From Methylomonas sp. ZR1 (GTDB taxonomy: Bacteria > Pseudomonadota > Gammaproteobacteria > Methylococcales > Methylomonadaceae), in contig NZ_RCST01000001.1 in assembly GCF_013141865.1 (NCBI RefSeq), positions 496,001 through 560,000 of the forward strand: DNA of 64,000 bases, read 5' to 3'. Positions 26,009-35,588 of the stretch are shown piece after piece. A program made the translations under genes and the position numbers. Positions within the stretch are counted from its first letter, which is position 1. Every line of letters starts with the position of its first letter. The notes beneath the pieces were generated by a model that did not search any database, was not told the DNA's origin, and was given only the letters and a program-made list of their open reading frames with translations.

Positions 26009-27301
26009 TCGGTTTTGACCAAGCTGTGCCCGCATCTTTTCCCTATCCAGCTCGCCTTCCGAATGCGACACCACTATCGTCGCTACCGCATTGCCGACGA
26101 TATTGGTCAAGGCCCGCGCTTCCGACATAAAGCGGTCTATGCCCAGGATCAGCGAAAGTGCCGCGACCGGTACCGCCGGCACTACCGCCAGTGTAGCCGC
26201 CAAGGTGATAAAGCCGGCGCCGGTGACACCGGACGCGCCTTTGCTGGTCAGCATCGCTACCATTAGCAAGGTCAATTGCTGCGATAGGCTTAAATCGACG
26301 TTCAAGGCCTGGGCAACGAATAGAGCGGCCATGGTCAGATAAATATTGGTACCGTCCAGATTGAACGAGTAGCCGGACGGTATCACCAAGCCCACCACCG
26401 AACGCGAGCAGCCCAGTTTTTCCAGCTTATTCATCAGCGGCACCAGCGCCGATTCCGACGAAGAAGTGCCCAGAACCAGCAACATTTCTTCCTTGATATA
26501 ACGCAGCAGTCGAAAAATATTGAAGCCGGTCAGCGCGGCTATGCTGCCCAGTATCAAGACGATAAACAACGCGCAGGTCAGATAAAAGCTACCCATCAGC
26601 GCGGCCAGCGGTTTCAATGCCGCGACGCCGTATTTGCCGATGGTAAACGCCATCGCCGCGCCGGCCCCGAACGGCGCCAGCTTCATGATCACGCTCATCA
26701 TCGCAAAAAAGATGTGCGAGCATTCTTCGATAAACACATACACCGATCTGCCGGCGCTGCCCATTTGCTGCAAGGCAAACCCAAACAACACCGCCACCAG
26801 TAACACTTGCAGCAAATCGCCGGAACCGGTGAAGGCGTCGGTAAAGGTTTTAGGGATGATGTGCAGCAAAAAGTCGGCGGTGCTTTGCTGGCTGGCTTGT
26901 TTCACATAGCCGGACACCGCCTGCGCATCCAGCGTGGCCGGATCGACATTAAAGCCTTGGCCGGGCTTGAGCAGATTGGCCACCATCACACCCAGCGCCA
27001 GCGCGAAAGTCGAGACAATCTCAAAATACAGCAAGGCTTTGACGCCCACCCGGCCAGCCTTTTTCATATCGTCGGCACCGGCGATGCCCAGCACAATAGT
27101 GCAAAACACCACCGGGCCTATCAGCATCTTGATCAGGCTGATAAAGCCGTCTCCTATGGGTTTGAGCGAGATAGCGTGTTCGGCGTCCAGGTAACCGAAC
27201 AGGCCGCCGGCAACGATAGCCAATAGAACCCATAGATAAAGCCGGGCGGAGGGGCTGGCTGCTTGTGACGATGGCGGTTTGCTGACGTTTTCCGAGTTCA
27301 T
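25991..27301 (-). CDS. dctA: Dicarboxylate/amino acid:cation symporter
   Basis: 436-residue inner-membrane carrier of the DAACS (SLC1/GltPh) family that takes up C4-dicarboxylates or glutamate/aspartate with protons or sodium. Family motifs: [17 protein letters not shown] in the N-terminal half, the re-entrant serine-rich loop [42 protein letters not shown] and [19 protein letters not shown]. Length is normal. The gene could be dctA or gltP; the sequence alone does not settle the substrate. Placed beside putA, glutamate or succinate uptake would suit proline catabolism, but that is inference. Confidence 0.88.
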   Translation of the reverse strand: MNSENVSKPPSSQAASPSARLYLWVLLAIVAGGLFGYLDAEHAISLKPIGDGFISLIKMLIGPVVFCTIVLGIAGADDMKKAGRVGVKALLYFEIVSTFALALGVMVANLLKPGQGFNVDPATLDAQAVSGYVKQASQQSTADFLLHIIPKTFTDAFTGSGDLLQVLLVAVLFGFALQQMGSAGRSVYVFIEECSHIFFAMMSVIMKLAPFGAGAAMAFTIGKYGVAALKPLAALMGSFYLTCALFIVLILGSIAALTGFNIFRLLRYIKEEMLLVLGTSSSESALVPLMNKLEKLGCSRSVVGLVIPSGYSFNLDGTNIYLTMAALFVAQALNVDLSLSQQLTLLMVAMLTSKGASGVTGAGFITLAATLAVVPAVPVAALSLILGIDRFMSEARALTNIVGNAVATIVVSHSEGELDREKMRAQLGQNRSSQGV

Positions 27302-27527
27302 GGTTTAGCGCGTGGCTCTTAGAATGTAGCGCGGGTGTTGAGCGCACTATCGGTTAAAAGCTGCGCGTATGGCAAGGATAAGTTACGAGGCCAACAGCCC
27401 GTCTTACGATGGTAGCGAATCGTTCGTCGCCAACTTAAACCACAAGGCTATGGTGGACTCTATTAATGCAGTAAAAGGCTGCTGGAATCTTTTTGACTTA
27501 GATAAAGCAACTGTTAGCGCCTTCCAG

Positions 27528-28109
27528 TTATTTGTCTTCCTTCTTGTCAAACACCCCGCTGAAGCTAAAGCCAATATCGATTTTGCCGATTTCCTCGATC
27601 ACTTTCTGGCTCAATTCATCTACCGGCTTATCGGAAAACACCGCGTAGCGCATTAGATTTTCCGTGTAGGTTTGCTTGTCTTTGTATTGGCTGTAAAACG
27701 CAAACATCAACGCCGCGATGCCGGTAACGGTGGTTTGCACAATCGCCGATTTATACCATTCGCGCTCGCCCAGCCGGTCTTTCAACAACACCCCCAGCGA
27801 AGGCCACAAAAATACCGCCACCGCCGAAATCAGCGACAGCCAGAAAAACACTTTATTTAAAATCGCATAACTCCTGGCTTTAACATACAAATCGTAAATC
27901 AACACCAGCTTGCGTTCTTCGTCTACAGTTGTAGGCTTTGCCGTGCCCGTTGAATCCGTCTTACAGACGGCGGTTTTGGCGTAATCCATCAGCAATTTCG
28001 CGCTGGTTTGATTGGGGTTGAGGATGCCCACCACATCTTTCTCGCAGGATTCCGATGCGCAGCCGCTCAGCGCAAGCAGTGCCATGATGATTAATAGAAA
28101 TTGGCGCAT
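27528..28109 (-). CDS. Putative lipoprotein with two membrane segments
   Basis: 193 residues. The N-terminus MRQFLLIIMALLALSGC is a lipoprotein signal with cleavage before Cys18. Two further hydrophobic segments follow: VFFWLSLISAVAVFLW and IVQTTVTGIAALMFAFY. Between and after them the chain is polar, ending in FSGVFDKKEDK. I do not recognise a family. It borders an accessory patch and has no obvious operon partner. Confidence 0.6.
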   Translation of the reverse strand: MRQFLLIIMALLALSGCASESCEKDVVGILNPNQTSAKLLMDYAKTAVCKTDSTGTAKPTTVDEERKLVLIYDLYVKARSYAILNKVFFWLSLISAVAVFLWPSLGVLLKDRLGEREWYKSAIVQTTVTGIAALMFAFYSQYKDKQTYTENLMRYAVFSDKPVDELSQKVIEEIGKIDIGFSFSGVFDKKEDK

Positions 28110-28324
28110 AGTTTGGCTCCGTGTCGGTTTATTGGGGCAATTGTGACATAGCCGGCTTGATGGATTGTCCGTAAAATTATGCTCGGCGAGACGGAGCAGA
28201 GTATTTTACGGAAATCTTTCTCTGCGATAGGTCCAGACTTCGTGGTGATCGGCAAAACTTACAGTAACGTGAAAAGTTTTTGCCAACCTGTTAATTAACC
28301 AACTCCTTTTGAAGTAGACAATTG

Positions 28325-29194
28325 ATGCAGAAGATACTAGCTACTTGGGCGGGGCTTTCGAGTCATTTTATCGGCGATTGCTTTGATATAGCCAAACCAT
28401 ACCTGGATAAGCAGTATGGAGGTATGGATGCATATGTTAGATTTGTTAGCTCGCATTTATTTATTGATTGTCATTTGAGTAGTGAAAGCTCGTTGCTTTT
28501 GATTAGAGAGGCTAAGGAGTGGGATGCTGATATTATCAATAGATCTGTCATGGAAGGGACAATTAAGTATGTCTTTCTCATGGACGGAAAATCCTCTGAT
28601 ATACAGATCAAAGCATATGAGTATTGGGAGCAGCTCCCAAATTATATGGCTATAAAGCATCACGAGCGGGCATCAAATTTTTTGAACGAAGTGCCGAACC
28701 CGGATGATCCAGAATGGATTCCCTTTAAAAAACTCCTCTTAACTGAACAGGAAATAGATTCATTAAGAAATGGAACCAACCGGGCAGATAGAAACAAGCT
28801 TGAACAAAAGTGGTCATTTTCCGAAATAACTAAAAGCTTTAGCGTAAGTCAATCCAAAGGGCTGCGCTTATTAGTACATCTTGCACATGGTTATGGCATG
28901 AGTAGTCACCTGATTCATAAAGACGGTGATGGCGTTGGTATGGTTTGGGAACGATATGGCCGCAATCAAGATGAGCAGTTTGCGGTGAAGCTAGCGCACT
29001 GTGCCAGAATTGTTTCAGATCTCTGTACATTCTCTAAGCTAAGACTATTTTGGCTTCTGAAGTTTTGCAATCAGAAAACTGATGTCATTCATAACATTGA
29101 AGAACGCTACCAAATTCTCTTCGATGAATTGAGAAAGGCAGGACAGAATTTCACAAAAGTAGAGTATGAAGAAGAACTTAACAATGTCAAATAA
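28325..29194 (+). CDS. DUF5677-like hypothetical protein, AT-rich
   Basis: 289 residues from the ATG at 28325. All-helical and soluble, with the blocks LSSESSLLLIREAKEWDADII then NRSVMEGTIKYVFLMDG, and later LVHLAHGYGMSSHLIHKDGDG with a conserved-looking SxxxH pattern. These resemble DUF5677, a group of helical proteins related in shape to HEPN domains and often found in variable genome regions, but a strict R-x4-6-H motif is not obvious, so RNase activity is not claimed. Base composition is visibly more AT-rich than its neighbours, suggesting recent acquisition. The 289 bases after it hold no convincing gene. Confidence 0.55.
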   Translation: MQKILATWAGLSSHFIGDCFDIAKPYLDKQYGGMDAYVRFVSSHLFIDCHLSSESSLLLIREAKEWDADIINRSVMEGTIKYVFLMDGKSSDIQIKAYEYWEQLPNYMAIKHHERASNFLNEVPNPDDPEWIPFKKLLLTEQEIDSLRNGTNRADRNKLEQKWSFSEITKSFSVSQSKGLRLLVHLAHGYGMSSHLIHKDGDGVGMVWERYGRNQDEQFAVKLAHCARIVSDLCTFSKLRLFWLLKFCNQKTDVIHNIEERYQILFDELRKAGQNFTKVEYEEELNNVK

Positions 29195-29483
29195 GGACGG
29201 TTCGCGGTGTGATGTGCTAGCACTGCTACTCAAGCGTTACCCCATATGACTTGGTGGGAGTGGTATCGCAACGCTGAGCACAACGGAGTTTGTAAACCCA
29301 TACTGAATGTTTCGAAAATATGTGGAAGTTTGGCAAAACCTTTGGAGCGGTTTGAACAACCCATCCGACCTACGTTCAGAATTGGCTATGCAATGGTTTG
29401 GCGTTATGCTTTACAGACTTGGCCGGCTTTGTACTTAAAGAGGTCTGGAAAATTACAAGCTAACTAAATCTCTGGAATTCATC

Positions 29484-29696
29484 ATGTTAAACATCGAAAT
29501 CGATAACCCTGAGCTGGAAGCCAGCTTGCACCAGTTGTTTGGCACTAATCAGCAGTCCATTACCAGTGCCTTCGCCGAGTTTGTACAGCAGCGTAAAATC
29601 AAGCAAGACATCGGTGTCTCGATTACTGAATTGGATGCCGGCGAGGGCCTGCCGTTGCAACTGGTGATGCAGGACATTCGCCGGAAATATGAGTGA
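29484..29696 (+). CDS. Antitoxin of a ParE/RelE-type toxin-antitoxin pair
   Basis: 70 residues, directly upstream of and overlapping the toxin gene by 8 bp. The sequence (IEIDNPELEASLHQLF...ITSAFAEFVQQRKI) has a short N-terminal strand and helices like a ribbon-helix-helix or Phd-like DNA-binding antitoxin, then an acidic tail (SITELDAGEGLPLQ) suited to wrapping the toxin. The exact antitoxin family is not certain. Such proteins neutralise the toxin and repress their own operon. Confidence 0.75.
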   Translation: MLNIEIDNPELEASLHQLFGTNQQSITSAFAEFVQQRKIKQDIGVSITELDAGEGLPLQLVMQDIRRKYE

Positions 29697-29976
29697 GTAC
29701 CGCATTGTTTTTTCGCCGCGCGCCCAGCAGCGTTTGGCGGAAATTGCGGACTATCTTTATCGGCAAAACTTGTCGCAGCGCTTTGTGTTGGAGTATTTGC
29801 AACGTTTTGAAGATTGGCTGAACACCCTGCTGGTGCTGTTTCCCGAGTCGGGTACGCAGATGCCGGAGTTTGGCGACAACATTCGCCGGGTGGTCTATCA
29901 ACAATACAGCTTTGTTTACCGTTTAAACGGCGATGCCATTGAGATATTAACCGTGTACCGCGAGAATCAACCTTGA
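29689..29976 (+). CDS. ParE/RelE-family toxin
   Basis: 95 residues with the ParE/RelE fold signature: YRIVFSPRAQQRLAEIADYL at the N-terminus, LVLFPESGTQMPEFG in the middle, and the closing strands RRVVYQQYSFVYRL and IEILTVYRENQP. ParE members poison DNA gyrase, RelE members cut mRNA on the ribosome; the pattern FSPRAQxRLAEI...YR..GDxIEIL fits ParE better. Starts inside the end of the antitoxin gene, so the pair is translated together. Confidence 0.85.
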   Translation: MSEYRIVFSPRAQQRLAEIADYLYRQNLSQRFVLEYLQRFEDWLNTLLVLFPESGTQMPEFGDNIRRVVYQQYSFVYRLNGDAIEILTVYRENQP

Positions 29977-30111
29977 ACGCCGATTGATTTTTTGCAAATG
30001 GTCGTGAGTTTGATTTAAGTTAGTTTTGCCGACAGTTACTGGAGCAATCCAGCTAAGCAATCTTGGCAAGATCACCGACAAAAATCCTATCGACTTTCCC
30101 AAGGTCACCCC

Positions 30112-31575
30112 ATGCAAACACCCTCAAACAAACTCTTTTGCACCGCCCAAATCCGCGAAGCCGAGCGTTATGTGATCGACGAACTGGGGATTCCTGGTAG
30201 GGAATTGATGCGGCGGGCCGGATACGCGCTGTTCGAACAAATACAGCGGCGTTGGCCGCAATACACCGCGATCACGGTGTTTTGCGGTTGCGGCAATAAT
30301 GGCGGCGATGGTTATGAGGTGGCGACGCTGGCCTTGCAGGCTAATTATCAGGTAACCGTTTACGCCTTGACCGATCCGCAAGGTTTGTCGGGCGATGCGC
30401 TCAGTGCATACCAAGATTTTATCAAGGCAGGGGGATGTGTCAGTGACTTCCAAGCCGGGCAATCCAGGCTGCAAGGCGTGATCGTCGATGCCTTATTCGG
30501 AATTGGTTTGAGTCGCGAAGTCGGGCAAGGTTATGCGTTAGCCATCGCCGCAATTAACGATTCAGACTGTCCGGTAGTTGCCGTGGATGTACCGTCCGGT
30601 TTACATGCCTACACCGGCTCGGTATTGGGCTGCGCGGTTAAGGCCGATGTGACGGTGACTTTTATCGGTTTGAAGTGCGGCTTGTTTACCGGCGCAGCGC
30701 CAGAATATTGCGGCGAGATTATTTGCGACACTTTGGATATCGACGCCGCAGTGTTGGCGGCAATGCCGCCGTTCGCCGAATTGCTGGAAAAGTTAGCGTT
30801 ACCGCGTCGTTCGCGGACGGCGCATAAAGGCCATTTTGGTCACGTACTGCTGATTGGCGGCAATCTGGGTTATACCGGGGCGATTCGTTTGGCGGGTGAG
30901 GCGGCCTTGCGTTCCGGGGCCGGTCTGGTTAGTATCGCCACCCGCGCTGCGCATAGCGGGCTGATCAATATCGGCCGGCCGGAGTTGATGTGTCACGGTG
31001 CGGAATGCGGCGAAACGCTGCACGCCTTACTGGATAAAGCCAATGTCATCGTGATCGGGCCCGGCCTTGGTCAGGACGATTGGGCCAGGGAAATGTTTGG
31101 CACCGTCATGGGTCGCGATAAGCCTTGCGTGCTTGATGCCGACGCGCTGAATTTGCTGGCGGAGCAACAGAAGCGCCACGACAACTGGGTTTTAACACCG
31201 CACCCCGGCGAAGCCGCGCGCTTGTTGGCATGTAATACCCGGCAAATCTCGGCAGACCGCTTTGCTGCGTTGGCGGATTTGCACAGTCAATATGGCGGTA
31301 CCTGTTTATTAAAAGGCGCCGGTACCTTGATTACCGGCGGCGAAACGATCTATGTCGGCACCACCGGCAACCCCGGCATGGCTAGCGGCGGCATGGGTGA
31401 CGTGTTGTCGGGTTTGATCGGCGGTTTGCTGTCGCAAGGCTTGAGTTTGGAGCAGGCGACTAGGCTGGGTGTTTATGTGCATGGCGAAGCGGCTGACAGT
31501 CTGGCTGCAGAATTGGGCGAGCGCGGCTTGTTGGCCGCTGATTTGCCGGAACGAATCAGGAAATTATTGAATTAA
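30112..31575 (+). CDS. nnr: Bifunctional NAD(P)H-hydrate epimerase / ADP-dependent dehydratase
   Basis: Metabolite repair enzyme that restores NAD(P)H damaged by hydration. 487 residues. N-terminal YjeF_N epimerase (about 1-215): REAERYVIDELGIPGRELM, then FCGCGNNGGDGYEVA and VDVPSGLHAYTG. C-terminal ribokinase-like dehydratase (about 225-487): HKGHFGHVLLIGGNLGYTGA, NVIVIGPGLGQD, LTPHPGEAARLL, LKGAGTLI and GNPGMASGGMGDVLSG. Head of the conserved cell-wall/RNA superoperon; its stop overlaps the tsaE start as TAATG. Confidence 0.96.
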   Translation: MQTPSNKLFCTAQIREAERYVIDELGIPGRELMRRAGYALFEQIQRRWPQYTAITVFCGCGNNGGDGYEVATLALQANYQVTVYALTDPQGLSGDALSAYQDFIKAGGCVSDFQAGQSRLQGVIVDALFGIGLSREVGQGYALAIAAINDSDCPVVAVDVPSGLHAYTGSVLGCAVKADVTVTFIGLKCGLFTGAAPEYCGEIICDTLDIDAAVLAAMPPFAELLEKLALPRRSRTAHKGHFGHVLLIGGNLGYTGAIRLAGEAALRSGAGLVSIATRAAHSGLINIGRPELMCHGAECGETLHALLDKANVIVIGPGLGQDDWAREMFGTVMGRDKPCVLDADALNLLAEQQKRHDNWVLTPHPGEAARLLACNTRQISADRFAALADLHSQYGGTCLLKGAGTLITGGETIYVGTTGNPGMASGGMGDVLSGLIGGLLSQGLSLEQATRLGVYVHGEAADSLAAELGERGLLAADLPERIRKLLN

Positions 31576-32045
31576 TGAACATCACGCTGGAAACCCCCGA
31601 AGATACCGAAGCGCTGGGCGCGGCGCTGTGGCAAGTCTTACCGGCAAAATGTCTGCTGTTTTTGTACGGCGATTTGGGTGCCGGCAAGACGACGCTGGTG
31701 CGCGGCTTATTGCGCGCTGCCGGCCATTCAGGCGCGGTGAAAAGCCCTACTTACACCTTGGTCGAGGAATACGAAGTCGATGGTCGGCGCTTGTTTCATT
31801 TTGATTTGTATCGGCTGAAGGACCCCGAGGAATTGGAGTGGATGGGCATGGACGATTATCTCAACCAAAACGCATTGTGCTGCATCGAATGGCCGCAAAA
31901 GGGTGCCGGCTTTCTGCCCAATGCCGATGTGGAGGTTAGCTTGAATTATTTTCAGCAGCAACGTACCGCTGAAATCAATGTGTTAGCAAAAAATCGGCTT
32001 GGCGACATAAAACTAAACTGGAAAAACAATAACCTACTGCTATAA
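31575..32045 (+). CDS. tsaE: tRNA threonylcarbamoyladenosine biosynthesis ATPase TsaE
   Basis: ATPase of the TsaBDE complex that makes t6A37 on tRNAs reading ANN codons. 156 residues. Walker A LYGDLGAGKTTLVRGLL, switch region VKSPTYTLVEEY, then HFDLYRLKDPEELEWMG and CCIEWPQKG in the usual order. Starts on the last base of the nnr stop codon, so the two are translationally coupled, as in the yjeF-tsaE pair of Escherichia coli. Confidence 0.96.
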   Translation: MNITLETPEDTEALGAALWQVLPAKCLLFLYGDLGAGKTTLVRGLLRAAGHSGAVKSPTYTLVEEYEVDGRRLFHFDLYRLKDPEELEWMGMDDYLNQNALCCIEWPQKGAGFLPNADVEVSLNYFQQQRTAEINVLAKNRLGDIKLNWKNNNLLL

Positions 32046-32089
32046 TTTCAACGAAGTTGTCACTAGTGGAAATGTGGGGTATGCAGCAG

Positions 32090-33640
32090 ATGTCTAAAAT
32101 TTTCTGGATATGGGGTTTGTTATTACCCACGTTTTCGGTGCTCGCGGCTCAGACTGAACTGGGTCCGATCAGTTATTCATCCACCAATCAACTGCTGGTC
32201 AATTTGCCGAGCACGGTCAAGCATCATGCGTTTGTGTTGAAAAGTCCTAATCGTCTGGTTATGGATTTTAGCGATGCCAAAATGGCGCAGGATTTGAATC
32301 AACCGGTTGCGGATCATCCCTTGTTTGGTTTTGCCCGCAGCGCAATGCGTAACAACAAGGATTTGCGTATCGTCGTCGAATTGAAATCTGATGTGGACGC
32401 CAAAGTCGCGATGGTCGGTAAGAATTTACAAATCGATTTGGCGGCAAAAGATCAGCCAGCGCAGCCGCAATTGACAGCCAAGCCGGCGGAAAGAGCATTT
32501 ACTCCGGTTGCGGCGGTTAAAACGGAAAAGCCGACAGCTATCCCGGAGGTTGCTGCTGCCGAAAAAACCGATAAATCCACTAAAAAATCCGAGACCACTG
32601 CCAAACCTGTCGCGGTTAAATCGGTCGCCAAAGCCAAGGGTCGTAACATCATTGTGGCCATCGACGCTGGTCATGGCGGTAAGGATGTCGGTGCGCAGGG
32701 CGCGAACGGTACGCAAGAAAAAGACGTGGTGTTTGCGATTGCCAAGAGCCTGCAAGGCATGGTTAACAGCCAGCCGGGCATGAAAGCGGTGATGATTCGC
32801 GATGGTGACTATTTTGTGAAATTAAACGAACGCCGCCGTATTGCCCGTGCGGCCAAGGCCGATTTGTTTGTGTCGATACATGCCGATGCGTTTAGCGACA
32901 GTCAGGCGCACGGTGCTTCGGTTTATACGTTGGCCAATAAAGGCGCGTCCAGTGCCGGCGCCACGTGGCTGGCTAATAGCGAAAACGCGGTGGATGGCGG
33001 TGCCGCCGAGGACAGAGATGACACCTTGACCTCGGTGTTGATGGATTTATCCAATAAGGCGGCGAAGGAAGCCAGTCAAAACATCGGTAATAAGGTGTTG
33101 AGAAGCGTGAAAGGCGTCGGTCATTTGCATCGCAATACCGTGCAAAAAGCCGGATTCGTCGTGTTAAAGTCGGCGGAAATTCCGTCTATCCTGGTCGAAA
33201 CCGCATTTATTTCCAATCCGGAAGAAGAGCGCCGTTTAAACACCAAGGCTTATCAAAACAAAATGGCCTCGGCGGTATTTAGCGGGATCGTCGGTCACTT
33301 TAAACAATATGCGCCGGCCGATACGATGATGGCGCAGTTGAATCGTTCCGGCAAATCCAAAGCCGTGCAATTGGCGGAAGTGGATGTGGATGACAATGAA
33401 CCGGTGGCTAAAGTAAAACCGGAACAAAAACCGGTGTTGGCTGCTAGAGAGTTGGATGCGGCTCCAGCCACAATCGCGAGCAATAGTGCCGGCACGCATC
33501 ATGTGATTAATCGCGGCGAAACCCTGTCCGGCATCGCCCAGCAATATGGCATAAGCATGCGAGCCTTGCGGATGGCCAATGCGATGAATGACGGCAATGT
33601 TCGGGTTGGTCAGGTGTTGCAAATTCCGCATGACAGCTGA
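32090..33640 (+). CDS. amiC: N-acetylmuramoyl-L-alanine amidase with AMIN and LysM domains
   Basis: Periplasmic amidase that splits septal peptidoglycan for daughter-cell separation. About 516 residues from the ATG at 32090, which has GGGG nine bases before it and yields a signal peptide; upstream starts at 32057-32081 are possible. Order: AMIN domain (about 20-120, septal targeting), Ala/Lys/Thr-rich linker, Amidase_3 domain with zinc ligands in AIDAGHGGKDVGAQG and SIHADAF, catalytic Glu in ILVETAFISNPEEE, and a C-terminal LysM domain VINRGETLSGIAQQYG. It corresponds to AmiB of the Escherichia coli superoperon. Confidence 0.93.
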   Translation: MSKIFWIWGLLLPTFSVLAAQTELGPISYSSTNQLLVNLPSTVKHHAFVLKSPNRLVMDFSDAKMAQDLNQPVADHPLFGFARSAMRNNKDLRIVVELKSDVDAKVAMVGKNLQIDLAAKDQPAQPQLTAKPAERAFTPVAAVKTEKPTAIPEVAAAEKTDKSTKKSETTAKPVAVKSVAKAKGRNIIVAIDAGHGGKDVGAQGANGTQEKDVVFAIAKSLQGMVNSQPGMKAVMIRDGDYFVKLNERRRIARAAKADLFVSIHADAFSDSQAHGASVYTLANKGASSAGATWLANSENAVDGGAAEDRDDTLTSVLMDLSNKAAKEASQNIGNKVLRSVKGVGHLHRNTVQKAGFVVLKSAEIPSILVETAFISNPEEERRLNTKAYQNKMASAVFSGIVGHFKQYAPADTMMAQLNRSGKSKAVQLAEVDVDDNEPVAKVKPEQKPVLAARELDAAPATIASNSAGTHHVINRGETLSGIAQQYGISMRALRMANAMNDGNVRVGQVLQIPHDS

Positions 33641-33656
33641 TTAAACTATCTTAAAG

Positions 33657-33687
33657 CGGGGCGAATCATTTCGCCCCGTTTCATTTT
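33657..33687 (+). terminator. Rho-independent terminator between amiC and mutL
   Basis: CGGGGCGAA pairs with TTCGCCCCG around a four-base loop and is followed by GTTTCATTTT. It separates amiC from mutL within the superoperon. Confidence 0.75.
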
Positions 33688-33725
33688 CATCCGCTAAAAT
33701 ACGCGCTTTTGTTTGAGCTCGGCCG

Positions 33726-35588
33726 ATGCGGATTCATGCTTTACCTACCCAATTAGTCAATCAAATCGCCGCCGGCGAGGTGGTCGAGCGGCCGGCGTCT
33801 GTGGTCAAAGAACTGGTGGAAAATTGTTTCGATGCGGGCGCGACGCAGATTCAAATTGATGTGGAGCAGGGCGGCACCCGGCAAATCCGAATCCGCGACA
33901 ACGGTTGCGGCATCGTCAAGGATGACTTGGCGTTGGCTTTATCCCGGCATGCCACCAGCAAGATTGCCTCCTTGGACGATTTGGAGCATGTGATCAGCAT
34001 GGGCTTTCGCGGCGAGGCCTTGCCCAGTATCAGCTCGGTGGCGCGATTGACTTTGATCTCCCGTACTGCCGATGCCGAATGCGCTTGGCAAGTCAGCGCC
34101 GACGGCACCGAGCAAAATTTCGATCCGCAACCCGATCCGCATCCCCCCGGCACTACGGTGGATGTCCGCGATCTGTTTTACAACACGCCGGCCCGGCGTA
34201 AATTTTTAAAAGCCGAGAAGACCGAGTTTTCTCACATAGAAAGCTTGATTCAAAAATTGGCCTTGGCGCGTTTTGATGTCGGTTTTGTGTTGAATCACAA
34301 TCAGCGCGAAGTGCTGAATCTCAAACCCGCGGCGATGCAGGCTGCCCAGGAAAAACGCATCGCCGCTATTTGCGGCTCGGCCTTTGTCGAGAATTGCGTG
34401 AAGATCGATTTTGCCGCATCCGGTTTGCATTTGCACGGCTGGGTTGGCTTACCAACCTTTTCCCGCAGCCAGCAGGACATGCAGTTTTTCTACGTTAACG
34501 GACGCTTGATCAAAGACCGCTTGGTCGCCCACGCCGTTAAGCAGGCCTACCAGGACGTGCTGTACCACGGCCGGCATCCAGTATTTGTGTTGTACCTGGA
34601 GCTCGACCCGGCTCTGGTTGACGTCAACGCGCATCCGACCAAATTGGAAGTACGTTTTCGGGAAGGACGGATGGTGCACGATTTTCTGTTTCAGGCCTTG
34701 CATCGCAGCTTGGCGGATCAACGGCCCGGCGCTGCCTTGGTGGCGGAGCAAATCGAAACTGTAGGCGAAGTTTCGGCGGCGCAAACGCCGTTGCGGACGC
34801 CTTTGAATCAACAAACCTCTTTACCTCTGACGATGCCGGAGTCGGGTGTGGATAGTATGCCGCAACGGCCTACACCTGAAGCATTCGGCGCTTATCGCTA
34901 CCCGTCCGAACGAGCCAATATGTCGGATGTGGCCGAGCAAATCACAGCCTACGGCAAGCTTTATCCGCAATCGGACCGCGTCAAGCCAAACATCGAATCG
35001 GCAATACCGCCCTTGGGCTTTGCGCTGGCGCACATCCATAATATTTACATCCTGGCGGAAACGGCCAACGGCATTATTTTGGTGGATGCCCACGCCGCCC
35101 ATGAACGGGTGACGTATGAACGGCTGAAACAGCATTACCACAATCGGGCTATCGTCTCCCAGCCCTTACTGTTGCCGATCAAATTGCAAGTCACCGCCGC
35201 CGAGGCCGATCTCGCAGAGCAAGAGCACGAATTTTTTATGAATCTGGGTTTCGAAATCAACCGTTCCGGCCCCGAAACGGTGGTGCTCAGAGCCACCCCG
35301 GCCCTGCTGGCGAAAGCCGATGTCGATCAGTTGGTGCGTGACATCCTGGCCGATCTAGCCACCCACGGCGTCAGCCATAAAGCCCAGGAAAGCATTAATG
35401 CGATTTTGGCGACGATGGCTTGTCACAGCTCGGTGCGGGCCAAGCGCAAACTCAGTATCGAAGAAATGAACGCCTTGCTGCGCGACATGGAGCAAACCGA
35501 GCGCATCGGCCAATGCAACCACGGTCGTCCAACCTGGGTGGCGCTTAGCCATCAGGACTTGGACAGGTTTTTCATGCGTGGGCAATAA
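33726..35588 (+). CDS. mutL: DNA mismatch repair protein MutL
   Basis: Links mismatch recognition by MutS to strand removal. 620 residues. GHKL ATPase N-terminus: IAAGEVVERPASVVKELVEN, IRDNGCGI, RHATSKI, MGFRGEALPSISSVA, then NTPARRKFLK. A Pro/Gln-rich linker runs to about residue 425. The C-terminal domain carries DAHAAHERVTYE, very close to the DQHA(x)2E(x)4E metal motif of endonuclease-active MutL, and GQCNHGRPTW near the end. This suggests the nicking type of MutL rather than the MutH-dependent enteric type. The next gene starts at the base after its stop. Confidence 0.96.
   Translation: MRIHALPTQLVNQIAAGEVVERPASVVKELVENCFDAGATQIQIDVEQGGTRQIRIRDNGCGIVKDDLALALSRHATSKIASLDDLEHVISMGFRGEALPSISSVARLTLISRTADAECAWQVSADGTEQNFDPQPDPHPPGTTVDVRDLFYNTPARRKFLKAEKTEFSHIESLIQKLALARFDVGFVLNHNQREVLNLKPAAMQAAQEKRIAAICGSAFVENCVKIDFAASGLHLHGWVGLPTFSRSQQDMQFFYVNGRLIKDRLVAHAVKQAYQDVLYHGRHPVFVLYLELDPALVDVNAHPTKLEVRFREGRMVHDFLFQALHRSLADQRPGAALVAEQIETVGEVSAAQTPLRTPLNQQTSLPLTMPESGVDSMPQRPTPEAFGAYRYPSERANMSDVAEQITAYGKLYPQSDRVKPNIESAIPPLGFALAHIHNIYILAETANGIILVDAHAAHERVTYERLKQHYHNRAIVSQPLLLPIKLQVTAAEADLAEQEHEFFMNLGFEINRSGPETVVLRATPALLAKADVDQLVRDILADLATHGVSHKAQESINAILATMACHSSVRAKRKLSIEEMNALLRDMEQTERIGQCNHGRPTWVALSHQDLDRFFMRGQ

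Noticed and set aside
27369..27656. 95-codon plus-strand frame over the end of the lipoprotein gene
   Set aside because: Antisense to the lipoprotein gene, without ribosome binding site or motif.
29246..29467. 73-codon plus-strand frame between the DUF5677-like gene and the antitoxin
   Set aside because: No ribosome binding site and composition is unlike a protein; more likely intergenic DNA.
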